The translations under genes and the position numbers were made by a program. The notes below the pieces were generated by a model that did not search any database, was not told the DNA's origin, and saw only the letters and a list, made by a program, of their open reading frames with translations. From assembly GCF_000264905.1 (NCBI RefSeq), contig NW_006763131.1, positions 90,138 to 154,137 on the forward strand: a DNA stretch of 64,000 bases, given 5' to 3'. Of this stretch, positions 10,676 through 23,687 are shown piece by piece (position 1 is the first letter of the stretch; every line of letters begins with the position of its first letter). The DNA comes from Stereum hirsutum FP-91666 SS1. Its lineage: Eukaryota; Basidiomycota; Agaricomycetes; Russulales; Stereaceae.

Positions 10676-12160
10676 CGTTATTTTCTTTCGTCGTCAGTGA
10701 GTAGTCTTCAGTTTCGAGGCGTAGGGTCACGTTGCGGACGAGGAAAGCTGGGAGCAGCACAGTCGTTGGTCAGTGGGGGTGGAAGTGTACCGGAAGCAAG
10801 CACAACGAGAATGCAACGAGAATGGGACCTCTCTTCTTTTTAAATACTGCAACGTCCCCTCGTCTAACCCTATATACAGCTGTCATGTATACACGGAAAT
10901 CTCAGTCAGGTTGCTTCGTCTCCGCCTTTCTCCATAGCCGCAAGCATGAAGACAGAACTAGTCGCATGACGTACCTTAACCAGCTTAAATCCTTCACGCT
11001 ACAGAGGGCGCAAACTATCTCCACCAACCTTTCCCATCCATTCTTATTCCGGTCTGGATGAGGAAGGGGATGGAGCGAACAAATGACGGCACAATTAGTG
11101 TACCCGAGGTAAAGCGCAGGCGACGTCGTGTGCAGTAGTCATGCGGTATGTTCGAGCTCGATGTGGGAACGTGCGAATAGGATGAGACAGATCGAGAGTT
11201 ATTTGGAGCTTTAGATTCTAGATGCTGCTGTGAGGCCGTGTGAGCGTACCAAGAGAGATGATGGGACAAAGAGTGTTATTGATCCTAAATTGGGATCTTT
11301 CGAAAAGTGCAGGCGGCGCTCCGGGTCGAAGAGACGATCGCTATTTACCTATATGACTGACGCACAAAGGCAGTTCCACGTAGCTGAAAAACATGACGGC
11401 CAACATCGCAGACTATGGTCCGCTCAATGTCCAGAATGGGATCAATGATAGACTGAATAATAACAGTGGGGCAGGACGAGCAAATTTACTTTAGTAGACC
11501 ATATTTTTATCAAGGACAGCCAAGGACCAAGGCAAAGCGGGAAGATATCGTCCCACTGGTTACATGGTAGACTCAGACTCAAGCTCGGACCAGATTTCAG
11601 CACCACCAAATAAGAGCGAGTGCAGAGACAGTCGAGCTTCCATCGTCTGGCAGCATCGATGTTGGATTGGCACCGAGTCAATTAGGACGTGGTTAGTCTG
11701 CGGGTACTAAGCTGGCCATGAACTACAATATTGCCTGTAGTTTTGCCTAGTATATCCAAGAAAATTTATGCACAAAGAAACGGAAGGCTGTACGAGCATA
11801 AGGGAGCAGGCCCTCGGACGAGGAGAAAGAGAACTTGAAAGTCGCAAACCTCAAGATTTGCGGAACCAATCAAACATAATGCCGCTGTGGCGTTTTCCCA
11901 CGTCGGCCCGGGCGTTCAGACGCTCAGTGCAGGGCCACAATCCCTTTCATTCCTTGGGCTGTCACTCGCGAAGTCTCCTCGTAGTGTCTCTACTGCCATA
12001 TATGAGACAAAATGGTATGGGATCCACTTACGTTCTGCCTCATGTTCGCCGCAAGCTCGCCGCAACTTTGCCACGACTCGTAGCGTAACTACACTCCACC
12101 ACCATCTTTTTAAGGAATTCTCGCCTCATAGTCATATCTTTCTTCGTCAACGCGACCCAG
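10676..12160. other. Divergent promoter region between ALDH1 and MYND1
   Basis: A 1.49-kb spacer separates two divergent genes. No exon was recognised in it. It carries a TATA-like element for ALDH1 at 10835-10850. The corresponding spacer at 34047-35456 has nearly the same length (1.41 kb) and a matching element. Confidence 0.5.
10835..10850 (-). promoter_or_regulatory. Probable TATA element of ALDH1
   Basis: The minus strand reads GCAGTATTTAAAAAGA about 165 nt upstream of the ALDH1 ATG. The element at 35314-35329 upstream of ALDH4 reads GTAGTATTTAAAGAGA (14 of 16 identical) in the same position relative to its gene. Confidence 0.55.
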
Positions 12161-14390
12161 ATGTCGAGCGCACTGGAAGCCTACGGACTGGGCCCCGAGA
12201 CTATACGATTCCTCGATCCTCCGGCTCGCCTTTTCTCAATTCTCGATTTCAAGAATAGCGACGATGTGAATCGCTGGGGAGATACCGCAGAAGTAAGCAC
12301 TAACCTTTCACCCATTGCTCTTTGTTTCATCGAGTATCGTCGACCTATCCTGTACTACTTGTACCACCAGGATACTAGGGAGGCGACGGTTGCCCTTGCA
12401 GTGACAGCAATTGATGGCTCACAGATCTGGAGACGTCTCGTGCAGCACGGTCTTGCGGAGAAACTATGCAAAGCTAGTCTCGAGTGCCGTAGCGACGGGA
12501 GCTCTATCGTCTGCGTCTAATTTCATCTAACATTCTCTAAGTCCCTCTCATCCTTCATCGGTTCTTTTCTTCTGTGGCAGGTTTGGGATACAGGGGTTCT
12601 CATGCCCTTAACCACTTTTGATACTCCTCTCCGTATCGGAGATCCATCTAGCCCAACTACAAAAAGCATAATGGATACATTAAAAAGATACTGGCGTCCT
12701 ATAACCCAGAGGGTAAGACTTTAATTACAGGTTTGCGCTGTATAATCCTTGCTCATGGGCTTCGGGAAGATCTGGAAAGAGCCATCTTTACTATTCTCGC
12801 TGAAGGAGGGCCAGCATAGCTTTGTTCAAAGGACGACATTGCCCAACGCATTCCGTTCTTTAGTGAAGGATAGCACCTTCGTCGCGTGAGCTAACTCCCT
12901 CATACTTTGTGCCAGGTAGAGAATCTGCTCTGACCTGCCATTTGCCCGCCTTTGAAGCTCGTTGGACGACGAAGATGACGTCACGCTTTCGCTTTTCGTC
13001 AAGATATGGTGGTATTGTACCACCGAAGTCGACAACTCGTTCGTCATGCAGGCCGTCCACTGGTTTCTGAGACATACGAACGAGTCTCCAATCTCTGTGC
13101 AGTCTCCTTCAAGTATAACGACAAGTTTACTATATCGGATCGTGCGCGGCCTCCACCCAGCCTCGTTATCCGAGTGCACCCAATTTTTTGCTCGCCTTCT
13201 CCGCATCAAGGGCCGGACTTCGGGAGAAGTTGATGCAGTGCTCAAGGAGCTCACCTGGGTCGTACAAAAGGACATAGTCGTACGACCCTCCGACGACGAA
13301 AAGTGGATGGCTCCTCTTGCCTCGGGGCAGATGAAGCCACGTGAGGCCGCTCTGTTGAGAGCAGGAGATTCAGCGTGGCCACAGCCTTCTCCATGCCCTA
13401 CCGATCCCAGGGCTCGCTTCTTTCGAAGTGCATTGCCGCTGCACGAGCGTGCCACGCATTGTGCTTTATTCCGTGCCATGATGCTGACGGAACCCTACTG
13501 GTCGTTTCAATTCAATCTCGTCCGGGCTGGTGAAGAGAGCGATGGTTTTACATTTGAAAATACACTCTTCATGTTCTATTCATCAATGCTGAGTTCCGAG
13601 CCAGGATACGAGGGGGCGGATCTCGTGCGTCTGGTCACTGCTTGGCTGAATGCGGGACTCTTTGACACTCTCGACGCGCTCTATCCGGGTAACAAGACGT
13701 CCGAGAGAGGGCTTATCTGTTCGTTCATTTCCTCGTTTTGGAGAATATATGACTAACCGTTCGGATATCTATACCATCGCTCGGACAGACCATCTGTTCC
13801 GTGCGCTACGACTCGTCTTGAAGGCGAAATCGCTCTCACACAGCGAGCGAAACGGTTTGTCCATTCCTACGAAGCCTCCACCGGCACATCTCCTTCGCTC
13901 TGCCCTCGATTTCGACATCGACAACTCGAAAGATCTTGCGAAAAACAAACCTCGACTCGGCCAGACTGTACAGATCAAGCTGCCTCCGATGAGCTCTCCG
14001 CCAAGCATGTCCAACTACGAGGGAGGTAGAAGGTGGTTGTGGGTGGCGCTGTACATTCTGCAGGCGAGAAAGGCGTCGGTGTGTAGGAGGCACGAGTGTG
14101 CGGAAGCGGGGAGGCTGAGATGTAAGGCATGTAAGACAAGGTATTGTGGCGCTGAGTGTCAGAAGTTGTAGGTTTTTCAAGCTGTTCAGCTTCAGAGACC
14201 TTCTCAGTCCTTATTGTTGAAACGACTGTCGTCTCACGGTTTGGACAGGGACTGGCGCGACCATCGGCTCATTTGTGGCCTACATATCATGGCCGATGGG
14301 GTTGACGTAGACGAGAACAGCCCGCTGTCGAATCCAGCATACAACGCTACGATGTTGACCGTGACTTATCCATCCAGAGAGAAGAAGTGA
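12161..14390 (+). CDS. MYND-type zinc-finger protein, copy 1
   Basis: The N-terminus is MSSALEAYGLGPETIRFLDP followed by ARLFSILDFKNSDDVNRWGD. The middle contains QIWRRLVQHGLAEKLCKA, IWKEPSLLFSLKEG and a long helical region with an HxxHxR-like core (LHERATHCALFRAMMLTEPY). The C-terminus is a MYND finger spread over a terminal intron (donor after CQKL, acceptor at about 14248): C-x4-C-x7-C-x2-C-x4-C-x3-C-x7-H-x3-C, ending WRDHRLIC. MYND fingers are protein-interaction modules, often in transcriptional or ubiquitin-related proteins. No SET domain is visible, so methyltransferase activity is unlikely. The stop TGA is at 14388-14390. The copy at 31832-34046 matches it exon by exon. It is transcribed divergently from ALDH1. 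Confidence 0.82.
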
Positions 14391-14820
14391 AGGTACGAGT
14401 ATCGACGAAATTGTAAGAGACCGAACTAATCACCTTATTTGCCCAGCATCCCTTCTTGTTGAAAGTGCTGAGACATACGAACGATAACCAGAATGGTTCA
14501 GTGTCCATCGGTCCTCACTTTCAGCAGACGACGTGACAAGGAAAACAAAACAAATATTGCGTTATGACCAGCTGGTCTTGAATCTATTTCATGTTGTATG
14601 TAAGAAGTGATGGGTTGGTCTATGACAGTCGTCTATGAGTGAGGCTCGTCAATCAAAATGATGGTTCTATGAAAAGGAAATTGTAGGAGAACTTGGGAAG
14701 GATGGTCGTGTCGCATTTCGGGACAAGAACGGACACAGCCAGGAAGCACAAACGTCCAAAACTGGACTGCACGACTGTATACGAGCCGCGAAAAGAGCGT
14801 CCAGGCGGCGTTCAGGTCGT
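14391..14820. other. Convergent intergenic spacer
   Basis: This is the 3' region shared by MYND1 (plus) and the MFS transporter (minus). No coding exon or repeat was recognised. Confidence 0.4.
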
Positions 14821-16855
14821 TCAAACCTTATGCATCAACTCCCGACTCGCCATCACCCTCGCCACTCCTAAGACCACACTTCCGGCCATCAAAATGACGC
14901 CCTAAATTCACGACCGTGACAACCCATCAACCCACCGAAAATAGGTGAACAAAAAGATATCAACGGTCAGACAGACTCACCCCACAGACAAAGAAAAGAA
15001 AAGACGCACAGAAAATATAGCAACACGCCTATACCCCTCCACGCCCTCCGCGCCCGCGGTGAACGCACCCCCGATAGGCGTCCCCGTGAGCGTGGCGAAC
15101 GCGACGACGCCGAAGAACGTGCCGATTCGGGCTCCGAGCTTGGAAGTTGGGGAGATCTGGCCGACTGTGGCGGGACAGACGGAGATGAAGGCGCCGGAGA
15201 AGAGACCTGGGGGATGTGGCGTGGAGAGGGTGGAGGTTAGCGGTATGAAGAAATGGAGGGAAAGGTCGGGATGTGGGATAGGATAGCGGACCATAGACAC
15301 AAGCAAATATGATCACAGGGACCGTCCCATTCGAAGGGAGCCAGAGGGCAAGGCAGAGAATGCCAGAGATGAGCGTCGTCGGGACGAGAACATTCATGCG
15401 GCCGTAGATATCCGCCAAATGACCGCCGCTACAGAACACAATGCAAAGTGTACATGTTAGCGACGGCGGAAGTGATGCTAGGGAGAAAGGGAGATATGAA
15501 AATGTTACATAATGCGTCCAAAGAACGACAATCCGTTGAGCATGGGGAGGAGGTAGGGGTGTACGTTCTCCGATATGCCGAGCTGGATTGCGAACGGTTC
15601 TGTACACTCGTCGTCAGCAAAAATATCTCACAATAAATCAACAGCCCAAATTCCGGAACGCCGTACTCACCGATGTAGTAATACGGGATATACAGCCCCA
15701 AGTTCACGAGGAACGCTCCGACCATCAGCACCACATATAGCGGATCCTTAAACCCACCCAAATCGACGAATTGGCTCGGCTTCGTCATTGGTTTACGAGG
15801 CAATCTAGTTCGAGATATCATCATAGCAGTTAAATAGCAGAACCTGTTGGTTGAAAATAAGTATCAGCCGTTGCTAGAATACGAGAGGGGTGAGGGTGGA
15901 ATGATAGGAGAGCAATACTCACAACGTGATGAGGGCAGCCACACGTACCGACCAGGCTACGTGGATGGGCGCCTCAAGTTAGACAGGCGGCGTTGGAAGA
16001 AGGGTAGGGAAGAGGGCGAGGCAGAAGACGGAAATGGTGGATTGCTTACAGAAACCGATGGTTTTGAAGAGCCGGGAGAACATTATGGGGAGGCAGACTC
16101 CGCCGACGCTGCTTGCGGCGGCGACTATTCCCATGGCAAGAGCACGCTTGTGCTTGAAGTACTGACCTACCAACGCCAGGGCGGGGTACGCACCGAAACC
16201 GACCGAGATACCGAAGAGAACTCCCTAAGAAAGATGTGAGTAGACGGTTAGCATTGAAAAGTCTTGAGGAGGTACGGACCTGAGAGAGAAACTGCTGGTA
16301 TATCTGCTCTGGCTTTGTGAAGGAAAGGGCAACGAGGGCCAGGACACTTCCGAGGCATCCAATGGGATATAGATACTACACGTGATTTGTCTTAGAACTC
16401 GACGTCCCGGCAGCTGGGGAAGAGAGAACAGCAGGGAGCTCACCTTGAGCCCAAACGCATCGAATAGAGGTCCAATGAATACGCCACCGATATAGAGCAA
16501 TGTGATCTCCAGAGTTCCGATGAACGCAATAGATGTAGCAGAATGGCTCGAGAGGTAGTCTTGCTCATAGAACTCCTACTCGCACACGAATCCATTAGAC
16601 ACCACGAAATTTAGCAAGGACAGCGAGACGCACCTGAAACGTCCCAAAGCTATTGATGAGGCCAAATGAGACGAAGTATACGAGCGAAGAACCAAGGACG
16701 GCGAGCCAAGCATGCAATCCTCCTTCGGGGCACTCAGACTTGTCGTCGACTGCTGCTACTATTATCGTTGCGACCTCAACGTCGTTCGGCGTAGCACTTC
16801 CGCTTCCTCCCTCCTTCATCTCCTCCGAACCTATCTTTTCGTGTGTCGTAGACAT
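14821..16855 (-). CDS. Major facilitator superfamily transporter, monocarboxylate-transporter-like
   Basis: The start at 16855 opens a hydrophilic N-terminus (MSTTHEKIGSEEMKEGG) leading to the typical fungal MCT-type first helix (CPEGGLHAWLAVLGSSLVYF, then INSFGTFQ). Successive hydrophobic segments follow over several short introns: LYIGGVFIGPLFDAFG, YPIGCLGSVLALVALSF, HKRALAMGIVAAASSVGG, VVLMVGAFLVNLGLYIPYYY, GHLADIYGRMNVLVPTTLIS and VVAFATLTGTPIGGAF. The last exon encodes GVILMAGSVVLGVARVMAS and ends at TGA 14823-14821. The segments account for roughly twelve membrane helices. Fungal MCT-like MFS proteins sit in the plasma membrane and move carboxylates or riboflavin-like solutes; the substrate is unknown here. 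The conserved pieces read through without a break, so the gene looks intact. Confidence 0.85.
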
Positions 16856-19593
16856 CTAACGGCGAGAGATTTGCTAGTCAATGCAAGGCGTGAAATCGTC
16901 GACAGGTCAGGAGTGTTCGTGATGGCGAAAAGGAGGAGTGAAGCCCAGCCAAAAAGAAAAGTGGATCGACTTGTTTTATATGCGCTCTGAGTCAGAAAAA
17001 CTTGGGCTTCCTCCCGTCGGATGTGGCCAATAGACGCCACCACACTTCGACTTTGCTCCCCACAACGCTGCCCACCCACTCGAGGGCACGGCGCTCTCGG
17101 TGAATCATACGACAAACGCGGTACTTATGTACATACTTTGGAAGCAAACTCATGACGGAACAGTGGTCTGTACCATTTTTAGGAGTCGTCTGAATCCGAC
17201 GCGACATCGATGTGGCGAGGAGAGAAATCAGGCCAGAAAGCACCCATACGATGAGGTGAATATGCGAAGAATGTCACCTCAAGCAGTCAATTATGTTCTG
17301 TCGACCAGATGAAGAGAGCGGAGAAGGTGGGAGAGCTTGAGAAATATTAATTATGGGCCACTCCGGAGGTAGGATCACGTGCATGTGCAATATTATTAGT
17401 TGGCAACGCGCGCTGTTCTCTTTTCTTTTTCTTCCACACCATCATCCCAACCTCAAACTCTGAGCTCTTTTCCTATATCATTCGTTGCCATGTACTTAGT
17501 ATAAACTCTGGACCAAATCTAACGAAAACTCAGCTCTCCCTCTAACCTTATCGCTGAGATGAATCAAATCCCGAGAATGTTGCACTGGACGAAGGCGCGA
17601 CGAGCTTCGTCAGATCGCTACTCACCGAGGACTTGCATCGTTCCTATTCTAGGACAGGCAGGCAACTTCAACTGGAGTCTTATATGGTTTACCGCAAGCC
17701 TGAGCCGTGTTGAGGATCGGTGGTGTAATGAATGAAGTAGTACGTGATCTTTCTTACAACTCATGGCCTCTCAGCTGTCTTTTCTTCCCCTCGACCAACC
17801 TCCTCATATTTTTGGATCCCACTCCCGCGAAGCTACACATTACCATCGCCGTGAAATGTCTGTGCATTATAGGCGGTCGGGGAAGTTTCAGTCAGCCGGC
17901 TTGGCCTACTCTATTCCAGCATATTCTGATGCTGGTGCAAGGGCAGGGATGTTCCTGTACCGTACCTTCGCCCCGAGATACCTTCCTCTCCCCCGTGTCA
18001 TCCAAGTAGCTAACAATTAACTTCACATAGACTGTCATTTCACCTTAAACAACCATCCGCATAACTCGTCCCGACGCGACTGCATCAAACCAGCAGGGAT
18101 ATCTCTGTTGATCCGCAGCTGATCATGCATGGGTAAGCTGTTCTTACTTTGCTCTTTTACCATTTGCCTTATCGACAAGGAAGTTGGAGTTCTCGATATG
18201 CTTTTCTTTTGGTAAACAACATTTTAAGGCAGACGTTCTGTCGATGCATAGAAACAGTGCCCTTGTGCACTCTGATTGCTACGTCCTTCTTTCTTTCGTG
18301 GAGTCGAAATAAATTGGTTCGTATCGCTCATTGATCTGTTCTTGTCTTCAGTTGCTGTTTCCAAGAGCTTGCTCGACCCGAACACGACAAAGGCTACCGC
18401 CGGAGTCGCCAACAAGGCATGTCCTCTTCAAACACCCATTCACTCTTACTACCCACAGGATATGATTTTTTCACGATTAGTCTCATGAGGACGATGCTAT
18501 TCGCCCATGACTAAATAATTACACGTGCTATAGCACGTCTGATCCTCCTCTGTTCCCTTTTCGTTCCTCACCTCTTACTTTCCTCCGTCTCGAATCTCTT
18601 CACTGATATGTCCTTCCGCGTCTACAGGCCAAGTCTGGGCTTGATCACGGGAGGCCTAGTCCGTTGTCCTCCCTCACGCCCGAGTGAACGCTGTCCAGAC
18701 CCAGTCTGTGGGCGATATCAAGGACAGTCTCGCCCATCATCGGCGCGATGTACAATGAAAGCCGTCTAACTACCCCAGGTTTACCCCAAGCTCTCGCGTT
18801 CATCGAGGACTTATGAGGCCTTCTCCCATTCCGTCTCACGTCATGTAGGCTTGAAGCTTACATTCCCCACATTTTGATCCCCCGCGTTCATTGTCGCGGA
18901 ACATCTGGGGCGGTCTGCTTCTTTGCTTTCCTCTAGTTTTTGCAGGCATCGCCCAAGTACTATGCAGATATTGTTGCGTCCATAAGAGTCCATGTCGACT
19001 TGTTTCGACCGGCATAACATTCTCGTGGTTCCCACCTTATCATGTCTTCATCGCGAAGTTTGGGGTTTGTCCCCGTCTTTTTTTCAACCTTCTGAGTCCC
19101 GAGTACACGAATGACTTCCTTTCTGATTCCTGAGCCGTGGAATGTGGGGTGAGAGATGGATGACAATGGACGATCGAATGGTGAGACGGCTCGTCAGTAT
19201 CGATTGGACAGCGGAATCAGAGATCCCGGGAAAGAAGGGTGTGGTGGAACGTACGCCGTTCCGAAACCTTCCGCGCCCAGTGCGAGCGGTGGCTAGCGGT
19301 GTGGCGCTCGCAGCTCGTCCTTTACATATGATCGGCGGCCGTACTCGCTTGCTTTCTGTCATTTGTTCTCTCGAGATCATGAAAAGAAACATGGACGAGT
19401 TGCACGGAGTACCGAGACGGATGCCCATGCGACCTTGTGTTTCTACGTCTGTTGTCGAGCCACAACCCTTCTTTCCTATCCTTTCGGGGCATATAGGAGA
19501 GAAATAGGAGGCCAAGCGATGGTGTTACTCTGGAGGGGCAGAGATGCGGGGTAATGGTCTTGCGTTTTCCCCGGATTATGATAGTTCGATCGC

Positions 19594-19605
19594 GATCACG
19601 TGATC
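19594..19605. promoter_or_regulatory. E-box-centred palindrome upstream of ALDH2
   Basis: GATCACGTGATC is a perfect 12-bp palindrome around the CACGTG core bound by basic helix-loop-helix factors. It lies about 410 nt upstream of the ALDH2 ATG, inside the block duplicated upstream of ALDH3, where the corresponding site reads GCGCGATCGCGTGAGG. Binding is an inference from the motif only. Confidence 0.35.
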
Positions 19606-19922
19606 ACGTTCCACGGTCTTTTGGGCTCTTTTGGGCGGACGAGACGCGACGAGGCCTTTCCGACCCTTCGCGAGTGTGAGCGAGTGGGTGAGCGGGGCGG
19701 ACTTTCGTGCGTTGGTGGTTAGCGGAGATTTGTATTTGGCGGGAATTGGGTGGGAGAAAGAATTGGATTCGGGGGTGGGGGGCCTTCATTCTGAGAGAGC
19801 TCATTGGGCGTGGTGGAATTGTTGGCTGTGTCAGTGCGGGGGCCGGGGTTCGACGAGGAAATGAGGAACTTGGGAGTGATCGGACCCCGGACTGAAATTT
19901 GTCATGGGTATGAATGAGCAGA

Positions 19923-19930
19923 TATATATA
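19923..19930 (+). promoter_or_regulatory. Probable TATA box of ALDH2
   Basis: A TATATATA run lies 86 nt upstream of the ALDH2 start and is followed by a C/T-rich leader typical of highly expressed fungal genes. Confidence 0.5.
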
Positions 19931-20015
19931 CAACCGCACACTACCCGCGCTACGCCGCACCCCCTCCCTCTCCTCCCTCTTCACTCTTTGCCTTTTATCT
20001 TTGCCTTCAGCCACG

Positions 20016-21981
20016 ATGAGCCACTTTACTTACAAGTACGACACCCCCGTCTTTAAGGGCACCGTCGATTTCCCCACTGGCGTCTTCATCGGAGGAAAGT
20101 TCCAGGAGGGATCGTCAAAGTCTCACATCGAGTACGTCCCCACACCGACTTTCTTTCCCGGCTTCAGTCTTCTGATTTCCCGTCTCTTCCTTTTCACAGC
20201 GTCATCAACCCAAGTACGCTTCATTCATGTCACATCCTATTGTTCACGTACTGACAGAGGCGTTAGCCAACGGCAAGGTTATCACCTCAGTCGCCGAAGC
20301 CACTCGGGAAGACGTCGACACCGCAGTCAAAGTCGCCCACCAAGCCTTCGAGACCGTATGGGGTCTCAACGCTCCCGGAACCAAACGTGCAGCCCTGCTC
20401 AACAATCTCGCAAACCTGATGGAGAAGCATAAGGACGAGCTCGCCGCTATCGAGGCTCTCGATAACGGTCAGTTCCTTCCACCGCTGCTGATCCCTATTC
20501 GTTCGCTCATTCAGGACGAATGCGAACAGGAAAGACGTTCAGGTGGGCTATGGACGCGGATCTGACCATCGCGATCGATACGATCAAGTACTACGCCGGC
20601 TGGGCCGACAAGATCCAGGGTAAAGTCATCGAGACGACGAACGACAAGCTCGCATACACGCGGCACGAGCCCATCGGCGTTGTCAGCCAGATCTCGGCAT
20701 GGAACTTCCCTCGTACGTTCGCCTCCTTTTCGTTGTGTGTTCGGGATGCTCAATGTTCGATGGGTTTTGTTAGTTATGTTGATGTGCTGGAAGATTGGCC
20801 CCGCTCTCGCTTGCGGAAACACCATCGTCTTCAAGCCTTCCGAATTCACTCCTCTCACCGCTCTCCGTATGGCCTCTCTCATCAACGAAGCCGGGTTCCC
20901 GCCTGGTGTCGTGAACATCCTCGTCGGATATGGTCCCACCGTCGGCGATGCCATGTCTTCGCATATGGATATCGAGAAGCTGTCTTTCACTGGGTCCACT
21001 ATGGTTGGGAGGAAGATCATGGAGAGGGCGGCGCAGACGAACTTGAAGGATGTGACGCTTGAGCTTGGGGGCAAGAGTCCGAATATTATCTTCAATGATG
21101 CGGATTTGGATTTGGCGGTCGATTGGAGCTCGCACGGGATCTTGTGCGTCTTTTTCCTTCCTCTCCACCCCTCCCTCCATTTCCGTTCTAGGTGATGCAA
21201 TGAAACTGACTGGGTTTTGGTTCGTTATAGCTGGAACCACGGCCAGGCATGTTGCGCTGGTTCCCGGATCTTCGTCCAGTCTGGGATCTACGACGAGTTC
21301 CTCAAGAGGTTCACCGCAAAGGCAGCGTCGATCAAGCTCGGCGATCCATTTGCGCACGACTCGTACCAAGGTCCTCAAGTATCGCAACCCCACTTCGACG
21401 TGAGTCTCTCCGTCCCTCTTTCGCAGCCCGTGGTTGCTTATTCGATCTCTTCGTTCTCTCCGACCGGATATAGCGCATCATGTCCTACATCGAGTCCGGC
21501 AAAGCCGAAGGCGCAACACTCCAGCTCGGCGGCGTCCGTCACGGCGAAGAAGGCTACTGGATCGAGCCCACCATCTTCACCAACACGACGCCGAACATGC
21601 GAATCGTCCAAGAAGAGATCTTCGGGCCCGTCGGTGTCGTGATCAAGTTCGAGGACGAAGCCGACGTGCTGAAACAGGCGAACGATTCGCTTTATGGATT
21701 GGCGGCGGCGGTGTTCACGCAGGATATTAGTAGGGGGCTCGGGTTCGCGCATAAACTGAAGGCGGGGACGGCGTGGATTAATTGTGCGAATCAGATTCAT
21801 GCGAATATTCCGTTTGGGGGGTTCAAGCAGAGTGGGATCGGGAGGGAGCTGGGGGAGTATGCGATTCAGCAGTATGTGTCTCCCTATCTATCTTATCTTC
21901 CACTCGTTGCTCACGCCTCTGTCTCGCAGCTACACCTCCGTCAAGGCCGTGCACGTCAACGTTGGCAAGGTCCGCATCTGA
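20016..21981 (+). CDS. Aldehyde dehydrogenase, copy 2 (left member of tandem pair)
   Basis: The ATG at 20016 starts [20 protein letters not shown]. About eight introns of roughly 45-60 nt interrupt the gene. Conserved blocks are [109 protein letters not shown] with the base Glu, and [15 protein letters not shown] with the catalytic Cys. The end is [39 protein letters not shown] and [13 protein letters not shown], with TGA at 21979-21981. It oxidises aldehydes with NAD(P)+. It is clearly closer to copy 3 than to copies 1 and 4: it shares the MSHF start and GKVRI end. The upstream TATA and pyrimidine-rich leader suggest strong expression. Confidence 0.93.
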
Positions 21982-23687
21982 TTCTGAGCTCGTCTTCATG
22001 TCTCTCTCGTCCTGCATGCAATCCACGTCATTCGCTTTCCCATCTTTCATATGTATTTATAAAATTCAACAATTCCGTGCTGTGCGTTGGCTGGGGGTGT
22101 TTGGCGTTCATGTCTGTACGTTATTTTCAGTGTGTTTCGGTCTGGCGGGTGGAAATGGAATATGCGTTTCTATGCTCGTTGTCTCTTGAATGAAGGGTGC
22201 TTGTCTCGGTGTTGGACAATCTCGAGACTGGATTGGACGTTGAGAGATTCAGAGGGTGTGCACAATGTGGCATTGGCTCGGCGATTCCCCTGGCGTCGCT
22301 TTCTGATCTTGGTTTTCACCCGCTATGTTCTGCTCTCGTTGCGTCGTTCTACACGGCTTTTCTTCTCTGTTCTTCGTATAAGAAGGATGACTATGGACTC
22401 TATATGTTCTCTGTGATCTCTCTGTTACACCCCCATGGAACATCTGCTGATTTGACCGAGGGTCCGCATCTCGTCGGACTCGGACTCCTGGACTGGTTAC
22501 TTTCAGTGGAAATCTCTATAACTACTCTCCTTGGTCTTTTTTCTCGTGCTCTCGTCATGCTCAGAATGCAGGATATTTCTGTGACTTTGTATAGACTGGA
22601 AGATGCTACGATCTGCTCTTATGATTCTGTCGTTTATCTTGTCCGAGTTGCGGTGTCTCAAACCTTGGACGTACGAACTACTGGGGGCCTTACGGTCAGT
22701 GGTGAGTAAACCGATAAATTTCTATGCTCAGCAGACCCACAGGTCTACTACAACGAACGAAAACCCATGAAAACGTCGACCAGTCAAACGGAGGACCGAC
22801 ACTCCACTATAACGGATACCCACCATCCCAGGTACAAGCACTTACGATCGAAACCCCACCCTTCATTCCTTTTCCATTCGGGGCAAACAGGGAAGAAATA
22901 GGAGCGCAAAGCACGGCGGTGTTTGTGTTCGGATCACCACTCTGGAACATGAACGCGGGGGAGGGTCTTGTGATGCTTTTTAGCGCGATCGCGTGAGGTC
23001 GTTTCACGGTCCCCTAGAGTCCTTTGTACGGATGGACGGACGAGGCTGGACGAGGCCTTTCCGTATCTTCGCGAGCGAGCAGGAGTTTGGGTTGGAAGGA
23101 GAAAGGGATGAGTAATGGTGGGCGGAGCGGACTCCGTTTGGTTGGCGGAGGATTTGTGGCTGGCGGGAATTCGGGAAGAAGACGAGTGAAGGATGAGTGC
23201 GGGGTTCGGCGTGCGCGTCATTGGCTCGCGACGTTCGTTCTTGTGCGGGGTCAGCTTCAGCAGGAACCAGCCAAGGCGTGTCGGACTCCGGACTGAAGTT
23301 TGTCAGGATGTGGGCTGTGCGGACGAATGGTCGATGATGCCTTTGTATTTTATTCTCTCTGCGGATGTTTGTCTTGTTTTTATTCCTCTTTTCTCTGTCT
23401 GAAAAGCGTGAAGCTACCTCTCCATGTATAGCCTTGCAGACGATAGGCTGGGGTAAATGTTTTATGTTTTCGCTCGAACTGGAAGTTGCGGGCATAGATG
23501 GGAGTTCTAGCACCCGATCTGGCGTGTCAGCTGTTCATTCCCGGGGTGCCGTGTTTATCCGCGTGGGAGAGCTGGACGATGTCATCATGAATATGATATA
23601 AAGTCTGTCCGCTACCCCGCGTTACCCCGCACTCCCCCTCCCTCTCACCCTCCTCTCACTCACTACTCCTCTTTGCCTCGAACGACG
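21982..23687. other. Spacer between ALDH2 and ALDH3, containing duplicated promoter sequence
   Basis: No exon was recognised. From about 22870 to 23290 the sequence parallels the region upstream of ALDH2 (about 19480-19880): both carry the CACGGTC word, then a GACGAGGCCTTTCCG core and a CTTCGCGAG word in the same order. A GATATAAAG box at 23595-23603 lies about 85 nt before the ALDH3 ATG. Confidence 0.5.
23595..23603 (+). promoter_or_regulatory. Probable TATA box of ALDH3
   Basis: GATATAAAG lies 85-93 nt upstream of the ALDH3 start. The pyrimidine-rich leader after it strongly resembles that of ALDH2. Confidence 0.5.

Larger units (their letters stand above)
16856..20015. other. Gene-poor 3.2-kb interval with ALDH2 promoter at its right end
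   Basis: No gene was recognised; open frames are short and lack family resemblance. CACGTG occurs near 17385 and in a palindrome at 19594-19605. A 16-bp perfect palindrome (ACGTGCTATAGCACGT) lies at 18523-18538. From about 19480 the sequence resembles the upstream region of ALDH3, and a TATATATA run at 19923-19930 followed by a pyrimidine-rich leader precedes the ALDH2 ATG. Confidence 0.45.

Noticed and set aside
22197..22709. 170-codon plus-strand frame downstream of ALDH2
   Set aside because: It begins within 3' sequence, has no recognisable motif and no conserved counterpart downstream of ALDH3.
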